The position numbers and the translations under genes are program-made. From Zygnema cylindricum (lineage: Eukaryota; Streptophyta; Zygnematophyceae; Zygnematales; Zygnemataceae), in assembly GCA_037447655.1 (NCBI GenBank), contig JBBHKE010000991.1:183129-247128 (forward strand): a stretch of 64,000 nt of DNA. Direction: 5' to 3'. Positions 45,701-57,023 of this stretch are shown here, piece after piece. The notes under the pieces are model-generated. The model was not told where the DNA came from and searched no databases. It saw nothing but the letters and a program-made list of their open reading frames with translations. Each line of letters opens with the position of its first letter. Position 1 is the stretch's first letter.

Positions 45701-48700
45701 CAAACAAAATTTACTGTAATTAATTCTTAAGTACCAACAATAATAAGTCACTTTTTCTTATAACAATGGGCAGTGTAGTGATGTATATCAAGCAAGATTA
45801 AAAAAGATATATACTTTTTTGAAGAGTCGCAATACTTGAAACATCGAGCCAATGATTAATCATCAATTATTGTGATGCATCAATGTCGATATCGTGATAC
45901 CGTCAGTATCTGTACTATTTCTTTCCATACTATTCAAACGTTTTAGTTCCAAAGTCATTGATGTTGAAAAACCTTCTCAGTACGACACACAACACAGTAC
46001 GGTATCGTATTGAATAGATGTATGAATAAATGTGTACCAAATGTTTGTCTTTGTACCTTGGATTTTGTTTTTCGGATTTTGTGAGCAGACTTGCCAGCAA
46101 ATATAGAATTCGGAAAAAAATTGACGAAATATTTTTTCTGTTTGCGATAGATAACATAATAAGTACTGTACCTCACTGGTCAGTTATCATCAGTTATCAC
46201 GATATCTATATTTATCGGCAAACTCGATAAATATCAAATTTTCCGCTTGGTATTATTACGATACATACAGATATTGCGATATATCGATAACAAATTCTCT
46301 CGATGTACACTAAGATTTAGCTATGTCCCCATACAAAACCAGTAACATACTTACTACGTGAACTCTGTAGACCTCACTAATATTGGTGAATGGCGCAGAT
46401 ATAATCCACCACCTTAACTCCTATGCGTCATGCATAGAGGAGAATTTTATCGAATTGGAGAGAAGACACTCAACAGTTGCCGAAATGACTGATATTTGAC
46501 ACCCAAATAATTCACAACCACAGTTCTCCCATGAATGTAGTTCAGATAATATTTTTTTGTTTTTTGTAATGTGCAGTCAGAATGATCATCAAAAATCACC
46601 TTAAGGAGTGTGCAGTTGGTCCTCGCTAACGCTATGCCCAGCTGGAGATGAGACACAGTCCTTAAGGGGTCTTTCACTGCTTGTGTCGTGTAGCACCATA
46701 CCTCTCTTTGTGTACTTTCACTCGCCTGCAGACAAAAAAGCATAGAAGGAAAATAAGAAAAACGCAATTTGAAACATGGGGTGCGAAGTCACCTCTGCAA
46801 ACTAAGTACCAATCAATCTGTTCATATTTGAAGACATCGCTTTTAGAATCTGCAAATTAAAGTTTATCCTGTGGAGTTAACACATTTTTGGCATAAAGAA
46901 TAAGAAACCTCTGCAAACATGATGTTAATAGTTGCCCACTTCCCATCCAGTTTTGTTCTTGTTGTGAATGAGAGGTCGTAGCGAATAACAACACCTCAAA
47001 GGTATCCACATCTAAATACCATCATCAAGTAATACATACATCCTCCAAAAATAGGAAAGAACATCCAATAATGCTTTTACCGGGGCTTCAAAAGTGAAAA
47101 ACGCATATATGAGATGACAGAGACATACAAAACGTTTTCTAGAACAAAACTAGCAAAAGGACAAGCTCCCAGAATAGAAAGATAAGTCTAACCATTTTCC
47201 ACTTCTCACAAGAAACAAGAGCCTCCAGGCACACAGCTGACCCAGTGGCCAAAGTCTCACAACGTTCGACCAATGCAGGCGCCATTTTTTGCACAATGGA
47301 ATCCATCACCTCCTCTGCAAAAGAATCCAAAAAAACATCCTTAATGTTACTAAAATATTCATATACTCCGAGAGTTTTTGCCATATCTGTAGTATGGCAT
47401 ACATCATGTCACTGAATCGAAAGATTTGCTGACTGAAAGCACAAACGTTGATGCATTGGCAACTGGACGAAGCTGCAATATTTTCAATGTCAGTGCGTGT
47501 ATGCTTTGCAGGTAAGAAAACACAAAAGAATAAAAAAGATCTTGACAGAGATGTCATTGGAATTTAATGACACAGCTAGAACAAGGAACAAATTTGGAAA
47601 AGATACTCTCGTTCTATCATCTTTCAGGTGTCTTATGAATCAAGCATGAAATGCAAGGGTTGCCAAGACGAACTTCTTTCTGTTCCCATTTGCATGATTA
47701 TGGTTTCACAAAGGGTGCTTTACCAGTGATGAGTCACACTTGATTCCACCAGAATAAAAATAAATGACAAAGACCCAGCAAAAGCTCGCGCCACAAAAGA
47801 TGGCCCTGCTTTCCCTGTGTTTCACATATTGGCATCCATTACTTTTGTGTAGCCTGTCTTTGTGTAATTAGTACGTGTGGAAAATAGAACAGGCATTTGT
47901 CTCTTTATAAAAAGGTCATAGCAGGAACTTCGTGATTCACCTGCCTGTCGAGGTTCTTTTCCACAATATCGAACTATATCCAATATAACATCAGCACACG
48001 TGTCATAGAACGGAGTTGTGCTCGATTCCCGTGCCAATTCTCGAAGTATGTGGCCAATAAGTTTTGGCATGTCTCGAATAATGAGAGGACCGTGTTTTTT
48101 TGCACACTCTCCAAACAGGCTCACTGAAACATCACGGGGGACCAAATAAAAAGTTCCACTTAATAAAGTAGCATGAGCTAGGGCTTCAAATTCGGTGTGG
48201 AGGTCAACATATGGGTTAACAAAGACATGACAACACCAACCTTGGCACTAATCCTGTCAAAAACCATCAAAAGCTTGCGAAGAGATCTTTTCACTATCTA
48301 AGGCCAGCATAACGACACATATTAACCATGCAAGTGCAGCACATAGTCACAACACACTAACCAACAAACTTGACAACTAAGCTTCCAAAATTCACCTCCT
48401 TCTGCTGCACATAAATATGTAAAATCCTGAACGCTTTAGGTTGCAGGAAGACGTACTGATCATGCAAAAATATCTTAACAAGGAAGGCCGGTATACCAGC
48501 ATATCGTTTCGGTGAACCTTCACAACTCGACTCTGAGACATGTTGGAGGAAGCGTGGAACAGAGGACAATTCCATCTGCTGCACTTGCTGCCTGCAATCC
48601 ATCTCCAACAAAGTTTAACCGCATACTATAAGCTGTGAAGGCAACCACAAAACAGAGCTCAAACTGGGCCGCCAGAAACCTCTGTGACGACAGACAAATA

Positions 48701-49026
48701 TCAATTCATAAATCCAGCCTTGAAAAATACCCTAAAGAGCCCAATTTGAGGCCACTGAAATAATCAGCCAGGCCTACAATCTAGTGGCGATGGGCACTAT
48801 CTGTTGATGTTATTCTCTGGTATCTCGGTAATTAAATGGTGCATAATTTGGGCATAAGACCATAGTTCTGTTATCTGACAGGCGTCCTGGTTTTGAAATC
48901 ACATAACTCAAAAATAAGAGATAGCAGGGGAAAACTGGACCTCAAAGAGAGAATGGCCTGATCCCGGATGTCACGGTTTTTTAGGTCAGAGAGCTGTCGA
49001 CGAATCTGTGGACTGGAATAACCCAT
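39769..49026 (-). CDS. SINE1/SINE2-like ARM-repeat KASH protein of the nuclear envelope (at least 10 exons)
   Basis: Exons (high to low): 49026-48941, 48591-48518, 48123-47941, 47314-47193, 46725-46600, 44824-44718, 44457-44328, ~42743-41895, 41167-40942, 40692-39769. Phases match throughout except inside the ~42743-41895 exon. The start MGYSSPQIRRQLSDL corresponds to the MGRSLSPILRREL of Arabidopsis SINE1. ARM-repeat segments follow (VPRFLQHVSES, GPLIIRDMPKLIGHIL, ATGSAVCLEALVSCEKW, HLQLGIALARTN, ARFLLQAGLEVV, RRLFAVKLVREIF). Then comes a Ser-rich, acidic linker, a hydrophobic helix near the C-terminus (CVAIVIGFHILLLITAI) and the terminal LPPT. A single membrane helix with a short tail ending in PT after Pro is the plant KASH pattern that binds SUN proteins. 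SINE proteins link the nuclear envelope to actin. In the 42.4-kb exon the reading frame shifts by one between about 42420 and 42366. Confidence 0.85.
45840..46310. mobile_element. Possible degraded CGATA-rich hAT-type element in a SINE-like gene intron
   Basis: The edges hold clustered CGATATCG, GATATATCG and TTATCGG words in both orientations, like the subterminal zones of the elements at 24709 and 55971. No intact TAGTGTTG terminus or target duplication is visible, so this is only a tentative relic. Confidence 0.35.
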
Positions 49027-50133
49027 CGACACTGGTTTCTCCATTACACTTTTGTTGCTGTTAATTTTTTAGGTCGTATTCATAGTATCCACCTTCATTT
49101 TGATTCCATGACTTTGTCTCCAGTTATCTCCATTACTTTGGCTCCATTATCGTGATTCTGCCCATTCCATGCCGAAGAGTATCAACAAATGCGACAAACT
49201 TCTGAGCAGTCAATCTACATATACGTATTCTTCTAGCTATGACCAAAAGAAGGATTTTTTAAAGCAAAATGTGAAGGTATTTGTGTTCCGTGTGTGCCGG
49301 AAACTACACCGCCCATTGCAATTAGAGTTAATCACTCTAATTCCAAGTACTGTTTTTTTGACCGAAATCATAATGTAGTGTTATTAACACTATCTAAATA
49401 AATTAAGCCACGTTGCAAAAGATAGTTTAGTGTATTTAATTCTAAAAAAGTGTTAACGCTAACCAACTCTAATAGCAATGGACGGTGTAACAAGTAAGGA
49501 CTGTGAAAATAAGTCCGTTGTTTTGACCTACTAGGCATTTGGTCACATGCTCCAAAGGTTCCAAAAGAGACAAAGTCTAGAAAAACATAAGTTGTTACAA
49601 AAAAAATCAACCTCACTGAATTAAAAAATAAAACTGAAATAGATCATGGAATAAACAGGAACCACTGGTCACATATGAACTAAAGAGACATTAACTAGCT
49701 GCGACTGGTTTAAAAATTGCATCCTTAATCCGGCATCGACTACTTTACCGCTTTGATCATTTGTTATTCAGAATGTTGTGTGGCCTCTCGTGTGAAGTCT
49801 AAAGCTTCAAGATTGCAATGAAGGACAGCTTTACAAAGCTAGTTAAAGACTAGACTCCGGCAGAATCAAATTTCTGCACCTTTTTCTAAAGTTCAACTAT
49901 CCAAAGCTTAATGCAATTCGGGAACATATTTTTGATATCATTTTAATATCATATTATTTATTCCTAATGTATACTAGTCATGAAAAAACTTCTTACATTT
50001 CAAAGAAGTAACCCTGCGCATAGTCGTTTAGAAATAAGGTACATTACCGTCCATAAAATACCATCTGTAATGCCATTTATAAGTAATTTTCGACAAACAA
50101 ACAGCCATTCATGAAACTCACAGATGCTTACGC
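49027..50133. other. Upstream region of the SINE-like gene
   Basis: Presumed promoter and 5' leader of the minus-strand SINE-like gene, interrupted by a TA-family MITE at 49307-49487. The remainder has no recognisable gene. Confidence 0.45.
49307..49487. mobile_element. TA-family MITE, 181 bp (CACCGCCCATTG...CAATGGACGGTG)
   Basis: Left end CACCGCCCATTGCAATTAGAG and right end CTCTAATAGCAATGGACGGTG are imperfect inverted repeats, with TA at 49305-49306 and 49488-49489. The centre carries TAATGTAGTGTTATTAACAC. It lies about 280 bp upstream of the SINE-like start codon. Confidence 0.85.
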
Positions 50134-50475
50134 GAAAACAATCAAAAAGAAAAACTGTTCGAGGTATGAAAAGCACACTACAGTATAGTACTTCTAAAAT
50201 TCTCTTCCCCAATCAGAAATTGCTGCATTGCACTTCGTGAACAGCATAATCCAGAAAACAGATCACAGTCAGCAGTTTGCTACAGATGACCTTTCAAATT
50301 TTCATGCAGACTTGCACGTATGAAAGCTTAGCTGTAACATTTTCTTACGCTTGCCAACTAGATCGCCTCGCTGGACGAATGGCATTACGCATTTATTTAA
50401 CAACGGTCTCGGCAAATCTAGTTCGCTGGATCGATGCGTATCTGATGCGGGCCACACAGATTTTACAATTTTAGG
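50134..50475. repeat. Duplicated segment, copy A (lacks two insertions present in copy B)
   Basis: The stretch from AAAACAATCAAAAAGAAAAA to TTTTACAATTTTAGG is repeated at 56976-58419. Copy B contains two TA-family elements, and copy A shows the corresponding uninterrupted TA sites at 50179-50180 and 50281-50282. It contains no recognised gene. Confidence 0.85.
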
Positions 50476-50920
50476 CAAAGTTCAAAAGTAGGTGAAAGTA
50501 GGCCCATACAATATGCCTATTGTACGCAAAACATACAATATGACCTTAAGACTCATATTGTATTGGTCGCAAAATGAAAAAAAATAGTAAGAGGGTTGAG
50601 TTGCACATCGATCGATAGAGAATAAAACGTCATGTCTAAATTTTGAAAGACATCCGGACAAAAAAATATTTTTTTGTGAGTTTTGAGGTATTTTTTATTT
50701 AAACCGTCAGATTTGGGCGACCGGACGGTCGCCGATCAAAGTAGCGATCTAAGAAGATCACATGAAAAGCCCATAACACAACTTACGATAAGACTATCGT
50801 CAGATCTGGACGATCGGACGGTCGCTGATCAAAGTAACGATTTAAGAAGATCACATGAAAAGCCCATAACACAACTTCGATAAAGGCGCCTACAATAGAA
50901 ACGCCTGCTTTTGAACTATG
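50476..50920. mobile_element. hAT-like MITE of the CATAGTTC family with an internal ~92-bp duplication
   Basis: Left end CAAAGTTCAAAAGTAGG and right end GCCTGCTTTTGAACTATG form the family termini. The block GTCAGATTTGGGCGACCGGA...GATCACATGAAAAGCCC occurs twice in tandem at about 50706-50798 and 50799-50885. Flanking octamers do not match, so the target duplication has been lost or the copy is a recombinant. Confidence 0.8.
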
Positions 50921-50924
50921 CTAT

Positions 50925-51320
50925 TAATGTGGATAACATTTACTTCACAAAAAAAATTCTCCGTACACACTAGTCCAGTTTTCACATGGAGACCGCCAAT
51001 CAGAAGGTGAGGTCATTGCCTTTCAATCTCAACCATCAGATTCATAATCCGACAAGAATCTATATAGAAAATTGTTGTAAGTGGCAAAAAAAACACAAAG
51101 AGCGATACAAGGTGAACTTTCGAAACTCCGTGACGGCCGGTGTGGGTAGAACTGCCTTCCGAGCGAGAAACCGGGAATAGCTGACAACTTCATGGAAGGC
51201 ATTCAGATTTTTCACATATGTGACTACTATTGTACGTTTAAACAAAAAATTAAACGGTGTTCAAAATGTACGATCGTGTTTTCAACCTATGTCTCTATCG
51301 GTTCTGTCCATTTCTTAATA
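50925..51320. repeat. ~390-bp dispersed repeat, left copy of a pair flanking Copia relics
   Basis: Starts near GCTATTAATGTGGATAACAT. It contains the hairpin-family words CCGTACACACTAGTCCAG and CACATGGAGACCGCCAATCAG, and then a longer unique part with GTGGGTAGAACTGCCTTCCG. The same order occurs at 54326-54745 in the same orientation with moderate divergence. Confidence 0.7.
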
Positions 51321-51589
51321 ATAGTATACGCACTCTATTTTTTTAAGACTTCAACACAAATTATTATTTATTTTCTTGATTTTTGGGCAAGTTTTGTTAA
51401 ATTCCGATTAAATTATTATGTTTCGCTTGAAGTTACTAAATGCCAAAAAACAAAAACTAAATTATGGGTAAACTTCGCAAAATTTTGGATGGCGAAACAC
51501 TTCTTTTTTTCGAAGTGTAACAAAGGTTATTTCTCCTCCACTCATATGACTAAGATTGGCTTCTGAAATCTGGGAGTCGAAATAAAAAT

Positions 51590-53340
51590 AAGAGTGGATC
51601 TTGGCAGCAAAGCTGGCAGAAAACAAAATAACAACTTATTCTTACAAGGGTGCGAATATAAATGACTTTTGTAATAATCTTGCAACTCTATTTACTAAAT
51701 TAGATAGTGCAAGAAATATAGTAAACACTCTTATGTTGAAGCTGACTGATAAGTATGAAAACTTTATAAATAGGCACGATCTGGGAAATAAGAACCGGAG
51801 GATGACAAGAACTAGAGGATGACACACTGGGTTTGATCGTAGTTAATGAGAGTAACCATTGATTGAGGAGAAAAAATTCTAGCTTGTAAGCATTAGCAGC
51901 TACGACTAAGTGGCGGAAGCATGATAAGGAGAAAGGGAGAAATCCCTATAAAAAAGTTGTGGGAAAAAAATAGGGAGGTGGAAGAACAGATCGTTTAGAG
52001 CTGCGAGAAATGGAGTGTGCCATTTTTGCAAGAAACATGGCACTACTTGGCTGAGTGTGCCAAGCTTGCATAATTAATAATTAATGATGGTTAAGGGACC
52101 TGAAATGAGGGAGGAAAGAAGAAAGCATTTCTGACACAGGAGCACAAAAAGGAAGAGGGAGAGGAAGCACAATTCCAGGAGTTGGTGGAGCTTCTTATCA
52201 ATGAAAGCCTTGAAAAGAAAGAGATGAACAAGGATATCCTATGGAGGCAAAATGTGCATTGGGACGTATGGGGAAACACTAGAGGAAAGATGGATCATCG
52301 ATTATGAGGCATCTAATCATATTTACAAAGATATAAAGTGGTTCACATAAATGAGGAAGATTCCACCTGTTGAGAGCAAATATAGAGATGGTAGAGTTGT
52401 GACCACAAATCTTGTAGGATCGGTGGTCTAAGTTGAAGGAAAAGCCTATATTGTCACACTTTTAGATGTTTTATATATACAACTCAACTTACCAAGAATC
52501 TGATTTCTACCGCTATCCTAGATAACAAAGATTTTGTCACAGAAACTACAAAAGGAATGTTCATAGCTAGCTTTGATAATGAGGTACACTATGCAGCTGA
52601 AAAAAGAGTTGAAGAGGTACACTTTGCAATTGAAAAGGGCAGTCAACGGTTGTTCAAAATTGTACTTTGTAATGAAAAGAAGAGTGTTCTTGACTCTTGT
52701 GTAAATGATATAATGTTGTGGCATAAATGGTTGGGACATGTGTATCTAGATAAAGTGAGAAAAATGAAAAAAAAAAGATAGTGCATGGGATCAAGTTCGA
52801 GGATTTTGATATATTAGTTGATTGCAGTGGATGAGTACAAAGGAAGATCCTTTGTTTGTACCACTGCCTTAAAAACAATCACATCCTTTGAAATAGTCAC
52901 AGCCTCCCTCACTCTCATCCGAAACTCTGAGCTCAAAATGTGGACCTTGATCTTTGCCCCCTTGGACTTGGAAGCAGCCTTACCCACCCACTAGGTTTAG
53001 TTATCGTAAAACATTAAGTGCTTGAGGATGTTGTTCACCTCTAAAAACTTATGGAGCATGACAAATTTTGTTGGAACGCGTCTCTCTAGGTTTAAAAAGC
53101 ATGAGTGAAGAAACTGTGGTGTGAGAGGGGTGCTGCACTAGCCATTGCATCCAATCCCAATCATCATTTTACAAGAAAGCATATTGACATCAAACTGCAT
53201 TTTGTCAAAGAAAAAGTTACAGGGAAGATCCTTAAGTTAAGCTACCGTCCTGATGAGAAAATGATGGCCAGCATGATCAATAAACCTCTCCCTACGCCCA
53301 AATTACAGTTATGTAGTGAGGCATGTGGATAGAGTCGTGT
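51590..53340 (+). pseudogene. Decayed Ty1/Copia retrotransposon (gag, protease, pre-integrase, RNase H relics)
   Basis: Coding relics occur in canonical Copia order, in different frames and with stops. A gag-like part lies at 51601-51822. A degenerate zinc knuckle (CHFCKKHGTTWLS) lies near 52020. The protease motif region near 52290 reads WIIDYEASNHI instead of the usual active-site D-S/T-G triad. A DVLYIQLNLP segment lies near 52470. The pre-integrase motif LWHKWLGH lies near 52715-52740. The RNase H C-terminus with RKHIDIKLHFVKEKV lies near 53180. Most of integrase and reverse transcriptase is missing between about 52870 and 53090. The element is non-functional. Confidence 0.8.
52132..52242. 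repeat. 111-bp perfect direct repeat, copy 1
   Basis: Identical to 53607-53717 over all 111 positions (from TGACACAGGAGCAC to AGGATATCCTAT). It lies inside the Copia relic between the zinc knuckle and the protease region. Confidence 0.95.
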
Positions 53341-53606
53341 AGAGATGCATGTGGATTAAATAGTTAGCATATTATAAGGCTTTAGAGGAGTGTTGATTTT
53401 GAAAGCCTTGGTCCTCTCGTTTCCTTAGTTGTGAGAGGAGAAAAATGTTAAGACCAAGAATAATTTCGGAAGCTCTTGTTCAATATGAACTAGATTTGCA
53501 CTCATATTGGCATAAAATGGAGTAAACCCACAAATGCACTCCCTAGATACGCGTCGATAAACTAAGAGGTTTGTTCTCGGATATGAGTGTTGACTCGCAC
53601 CAATTT

Positions 53607-53717
53607 TGACACAGGAGCACAAAAAGGAAGAGGGAGAGGAAGCACAATTCCAGGAGTTGGTGGAGCTTCTTATCAATGAAAGCCTTGAAAAGAAAGAGAT
53701 GAACAAGGATATCCTAT
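53607..53717. repeat. 111-bp perfect direct repeat, copy 2
   Basis: Second copy of the 111-bp sequence, downstream of the RNase H relic and 1475 bp from copy 1. Perfect identity contrasts with the heavy decay of the surrounding Copia sequence. Confidence 0.95.
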
Positions 53718-54325
53718 TTTGACAGAACAAAATGTAAAGTAGGGAAAGGAAAGGTGAAATTAAAAATTATGTGAACAACCTCAATATTTGATTGATTGGA
53801 ACTTCACCCTTCTGCCTTACATATTATGTAGACAATAACGCTTGATGATGTGTTCCAACACGCATTCCTACACGATGTTTTGTAGTTTATAATATGCATA
53901 CATTCGTACGCGTAGTGTTGAAAAAGGTAGTTCATAGTTTACTTTTAAGGTAGTTCATAGTTTACTTTTGTTAGACTCTTCATAGAGAGAGAGTCAGAGA
54001 GAAGGAAACCATGGCTGCCACCTTGGCGGCCAAGGTGGCAGACTGAAGCAGAGTATAGAAGGTCACTTCACCTAAAAGATGGGTCATGCCAGGATTTGAT
54101 CTCGGGTCCTATATAGACCGGAGAAGCTTGTCGCCCTATCCGCCCTATCCGCAAAGTCGCCGTAGAATCGTTAAACATACTTGGTTAATATTTTTTAACG
54201 GTGATTAACATTAAGTACGGTGTCGAAGTTAGAATCAGTTACCGTACGGAGGAAAAGTACAAAACCCTATAGCGGCGAGATAATGTCGCCATTCGCACAA
54301 ATGGGCGGCCGAATCAGCTCCTGAA
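53718..54325. other. Repeat-region spacer
   Basis: No gene is recognised. A short direct repeat GGTAGTTCATAGTTTACTTTT lies at about 53930-53968. Around 54000-54140 the base composition is less AT-rich. Confidence 0.4.
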
Positions 54326-54745
54326 CCGCGTACCACTAATAGTGTGGATAATATTTTCTCTACTAAAAACATTTTTCCTCCGTACACGCTTGTCCAATTT
54401 TCACATGGAGATCGACAATAGGATCGTGAGATCTTTGCCTTTCAATAGCAACCTTCAAATTCATGATCCGTCAAGAGTGTACGGAGAAAAAATGTTTTAG
54501 TGGAATAAAAAAGCAATATAGTATCAACGATACAAAGTGTACTTTTTGAAACTCCATGATAGCCGGTGACTGTGGGTAGAACTGCCTTTCGAACGGGAAA
54601 CCGGGAACAGTTGACAGCTACATGGAACCCGTTAAGACTTTTCACAAATGTGACTATTGTCGTACGGTCGAAACATAAAGTTTGTACGGTTCGAACAGTA
54701 CGATCATGTTTTCGATCTACGTTTATATTTGTCCAGCCCATTTCT
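54326..54745. repeat. ~400-bp dispersed repeat, right copy of the pair
   Basis: Starts ACCGCGTACCACTAATAGTG, which resembles the CACCGC terminus of the TA family, and continues with CCGTACACGCTTGTCC, CACATGGAGATCG and GTGGGTAGAACTGCC as in the copy at 50925-51320. The two copies bracket the Copia relic in the same orientation, but because related sequences occur elsewhere without Copia they are probably not its LTRs. Confidence 0.65.
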
Positions 54746-54869
54746 TCGAACTAAAAAAATAAAAAATAAAACCCTGAATACTTTGTATGATTCACGTGAA
54801 ACTGTTCAACTTACATTTGTCGGTTTCTGCGGTCTTGTTCACTACCCAAATGTACTTTTTAGTATAATA

Positions 54870-55404
54870 TGTTGTCCATAGCCTATTTCAGCCATGGATT
54901 GTTATCGTCAAAATAGTAATCGGTCGTCGCGGCCTGTTGCCCGACCGAATAGTTTCAGTTTGTTTTTTGTTGTCAAGCGTGTGGTCTTATCTTTTGAACC
55001 ATTATGTTTCGTAGGTTGTTTTGAAGATTCCCGATCTCGCGTAGATTCGGTTTTGCGACGACTAGGTACAAATATTGTTTGGTGTGTTAGGTTTGTCGCT
55101 ATTTGGTTTCGTGTGTATTTTTCGGTAGTACACTAGTACTACGTAGTTTTGTGTTGATTTGTTTGTTTGGTTTTATTTCGTGCGCACTATAAGTTTGTTT
55201 TAGTTTATTGTTTGAAGTAGTGACGTGACGCTTGATGTATACTATTTACTGTAGAGTAGTGGGAAGAAAATTATATACACTGCATAGGGGAAAAACGTTC
55301 ATAAAATATATTGGCTTTTATGAACTGTCCTCTCGTGTGTAAATTTAATTTTTTTTTTTATGCTTCCGCTGAAATCATAAGATCCTTTCAATTGGTATCG
55401 GAGC
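54870..55404 (+). mobile_element. Copia-type LTR 3' edge with primer-binding site
   Basis: The sequence TTTCA followed by AT and then TGGTATCGGAGC (55393-55404) has the layout of a plant Copia LTR end, the terminal CA, a two-base spacer and a primer-binding site complementary to initiator tRNA-Met (usual form TGGTATCAGAGC, one mismatch). The 5' boundary of the LTR is not resolved. Downstream there is a short Met/Pro/Ser stretch (55480-55570) that could be the start of gag, after which similarity is lost. No second LTR was found. Confidence 0.65.
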
Positions 55405-55699
55405 TTGTGTGCTCCATTGAGGTGTTGAAGGGTGGCTAGTTTGGCGGCCATGGGGAAAAAGAAGTAAAATACCCCTTCTCCCATGATGCCTTCTTCTTCT
55501 ATGATGATTCCTCGACCTCTGGATCCGGATCCTCCGGATCCAACTGAATCCGTGTACTACTGTGTCAGATTTGCGACGCTTTGTCGCGTTGCCTAAGATT
55601 TGCGAAATGAATATTGTACTACCGTGTCATATTTGAGACGTTTTGTCGCGTTCTCTAAGATTTTCGAAATAAATAGCTTATTACAGTACCGTGTCAGAT

Positions 55700-55962
55700 T
55701 TGCGACGCTAATCATGATGCCACGTACTTCCACGATACCAAAAGTACAAAGAACAATAATGTTGGCGAAAAAAAGTACAAAATTTTCATTTTTTTTGTTT
55801 TTTGTTTTACCGACCGTAACTAACCGTTTTTTTTTTCCTGGTGAGACAACCGACCGTAACCGCCCGACCCCCAAAATTTGGCAACCGAATCCGTTCCGGA
55901 TCCGGCGCAGGCGGTCAGTTAACGGTAGGTCACGGTTTCGGTTAACCGTTTGCGACCTCTAC
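55700..55962. repeat. Dispersed repeat with inverted copy at 62430-62710
   Basis: Words such as CACGATACCAAAAGTACAA, CGCCCGACCC and AATCCGTTCCGGATCCG reappear in reverse complement at about 62430-62710 in the same relative order. It is GC-richer than its surroundings and has no complete open frame. Confidence 0.75.
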
Positions 55963-55970
55963 CTGTTAAC

Positions 55971-56103
55971 TAGTGTTGGGTATCGAGGACCCATTGCCGA
56001 TATTCGATATATATCGAATTTCAGGAACCCGATATTCGATATATCGAATTTCAAATCATCGCGATATATCGCCGATATATCGTATCGTCAATATATCGAA
56101 GCT

Positions 56104-56189
<86 letters not shown>

Positions 56190-56856
56190 ACAGGTTTTCA
56201 AAGCCTCGTGACTTCGGACAAAGTGACTGTAAAGTCTTTGCCGGAAAGAAATACGGTTTTTTCCTGAAAGTCAGCGGAGTGAAGAGATCTTTGGGGTACA
56301 TTGACGAGGTACACTTGTGAAGTACACGTACGTCAAACGCAAGTACGATTTTCCATACGAAAAAGGTCGGTTTCTAGATGTTTGATGATTTTTGAGATTT
56401 GATAGTCAGCTTACGTGGAACCATTCATATCAGAACACCTATGTAAAACTTATTTAGAAACGATACGCGATGTACCCGATGCCTCTGTAATACATAAATT
56501 TTGTTGCCCGTACTATTACAGAGACCTCCTCGTGTAACCATACCCCAAAAAAGCAATCATTAGAATTACAAAATTAGTACATTTTTGTCGGTTACATTTT
56601 GTGGCGTCTACCTTTAAGTCACGGAACGAAAATCACGGCGTACGTGGCGTATTAGACAATTTGACTTTTTCGCAAAAATAACATATTATATAGAAAAATA
56701 AAAATATTAGATTTTAAAAATACTATATATCGCGATATATATCGCGATAATTTATGTTGGTCGCGGTACGATATATCGAGGATTCTCCTCGATCGATATT
56801 CGATATATCGAATATCGAGATTATCGCGATATGAATTTACCCGATACCCAACACTA
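55971..56856. mobile_element. hAT-like non-autonomous element H3 (TAGTGTTGGGTATCG ends), 886 bp with perfect TSD
   Basis: Ends TAGTGTTGGGTATCG and CGATACCCAACACTA; flanks CTGTTAAC at 55963-55970 and 56857-56864. Subterminal regions are built of CGATATATCG-type palindromes. An (AT)n run of about 80 bp lies at 56107-56186. The interior matches the inverted sequence of the element at 58650-60274. No transposase frame. Confidence 0.93.
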
Positions 56857-56864
56857 CTGTTAAC

Positions 56865-56974
56865 CCTTTTTTTCATATTTCGACCAATACAATATGGGTC
56901 TTAAGGGCATATTGTATGTTTTGCATACAATAGGCATACTGTATGGGCCTACTTTCACCTACTTTTGAACTATG
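56865..56974 (-). mobile_element. Partial hAT-like MITE, CATAGTTC family, inverted
   Basis: Ends ...CACCTACTTTTGAACTATG at 56974 and reads backwards through ATACAATATGGGTCTTAAGG, matching the left part of the copies at 38412 and 50476. It is cut off at its other side exactly at the target duplication of H3, so only about 110 bp remain. Confidence 0.8.
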
Positions 56975-57023
56975 GCAAAAACAATCAAAAAGAAAAACTG
57001 TTTGCAGTACGAAAAGCACACTA

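Noticed and set aside
50170-50195. Copy A insertion site considered as a transposon excision footprint
   Set aside because: It has a few extra bases compared with copy B, but they do not match the terminal bases expected from the CAC...GTG ends, so simple divergence is as likely.
50925-54745. The two ~390-bp direct repeats as LTRs of the Copia relic
   Set aside because: Their left halves belong to the dispersed hairpin/TA family seen at loci without Copia sequence, and no primer-binding site or polypurine tract borders them.
55973-56320. Frames with long Tyr-Ile repeats
   Set aside because: They translate the (AT)n microsatellite inside the hAT-like element H3.
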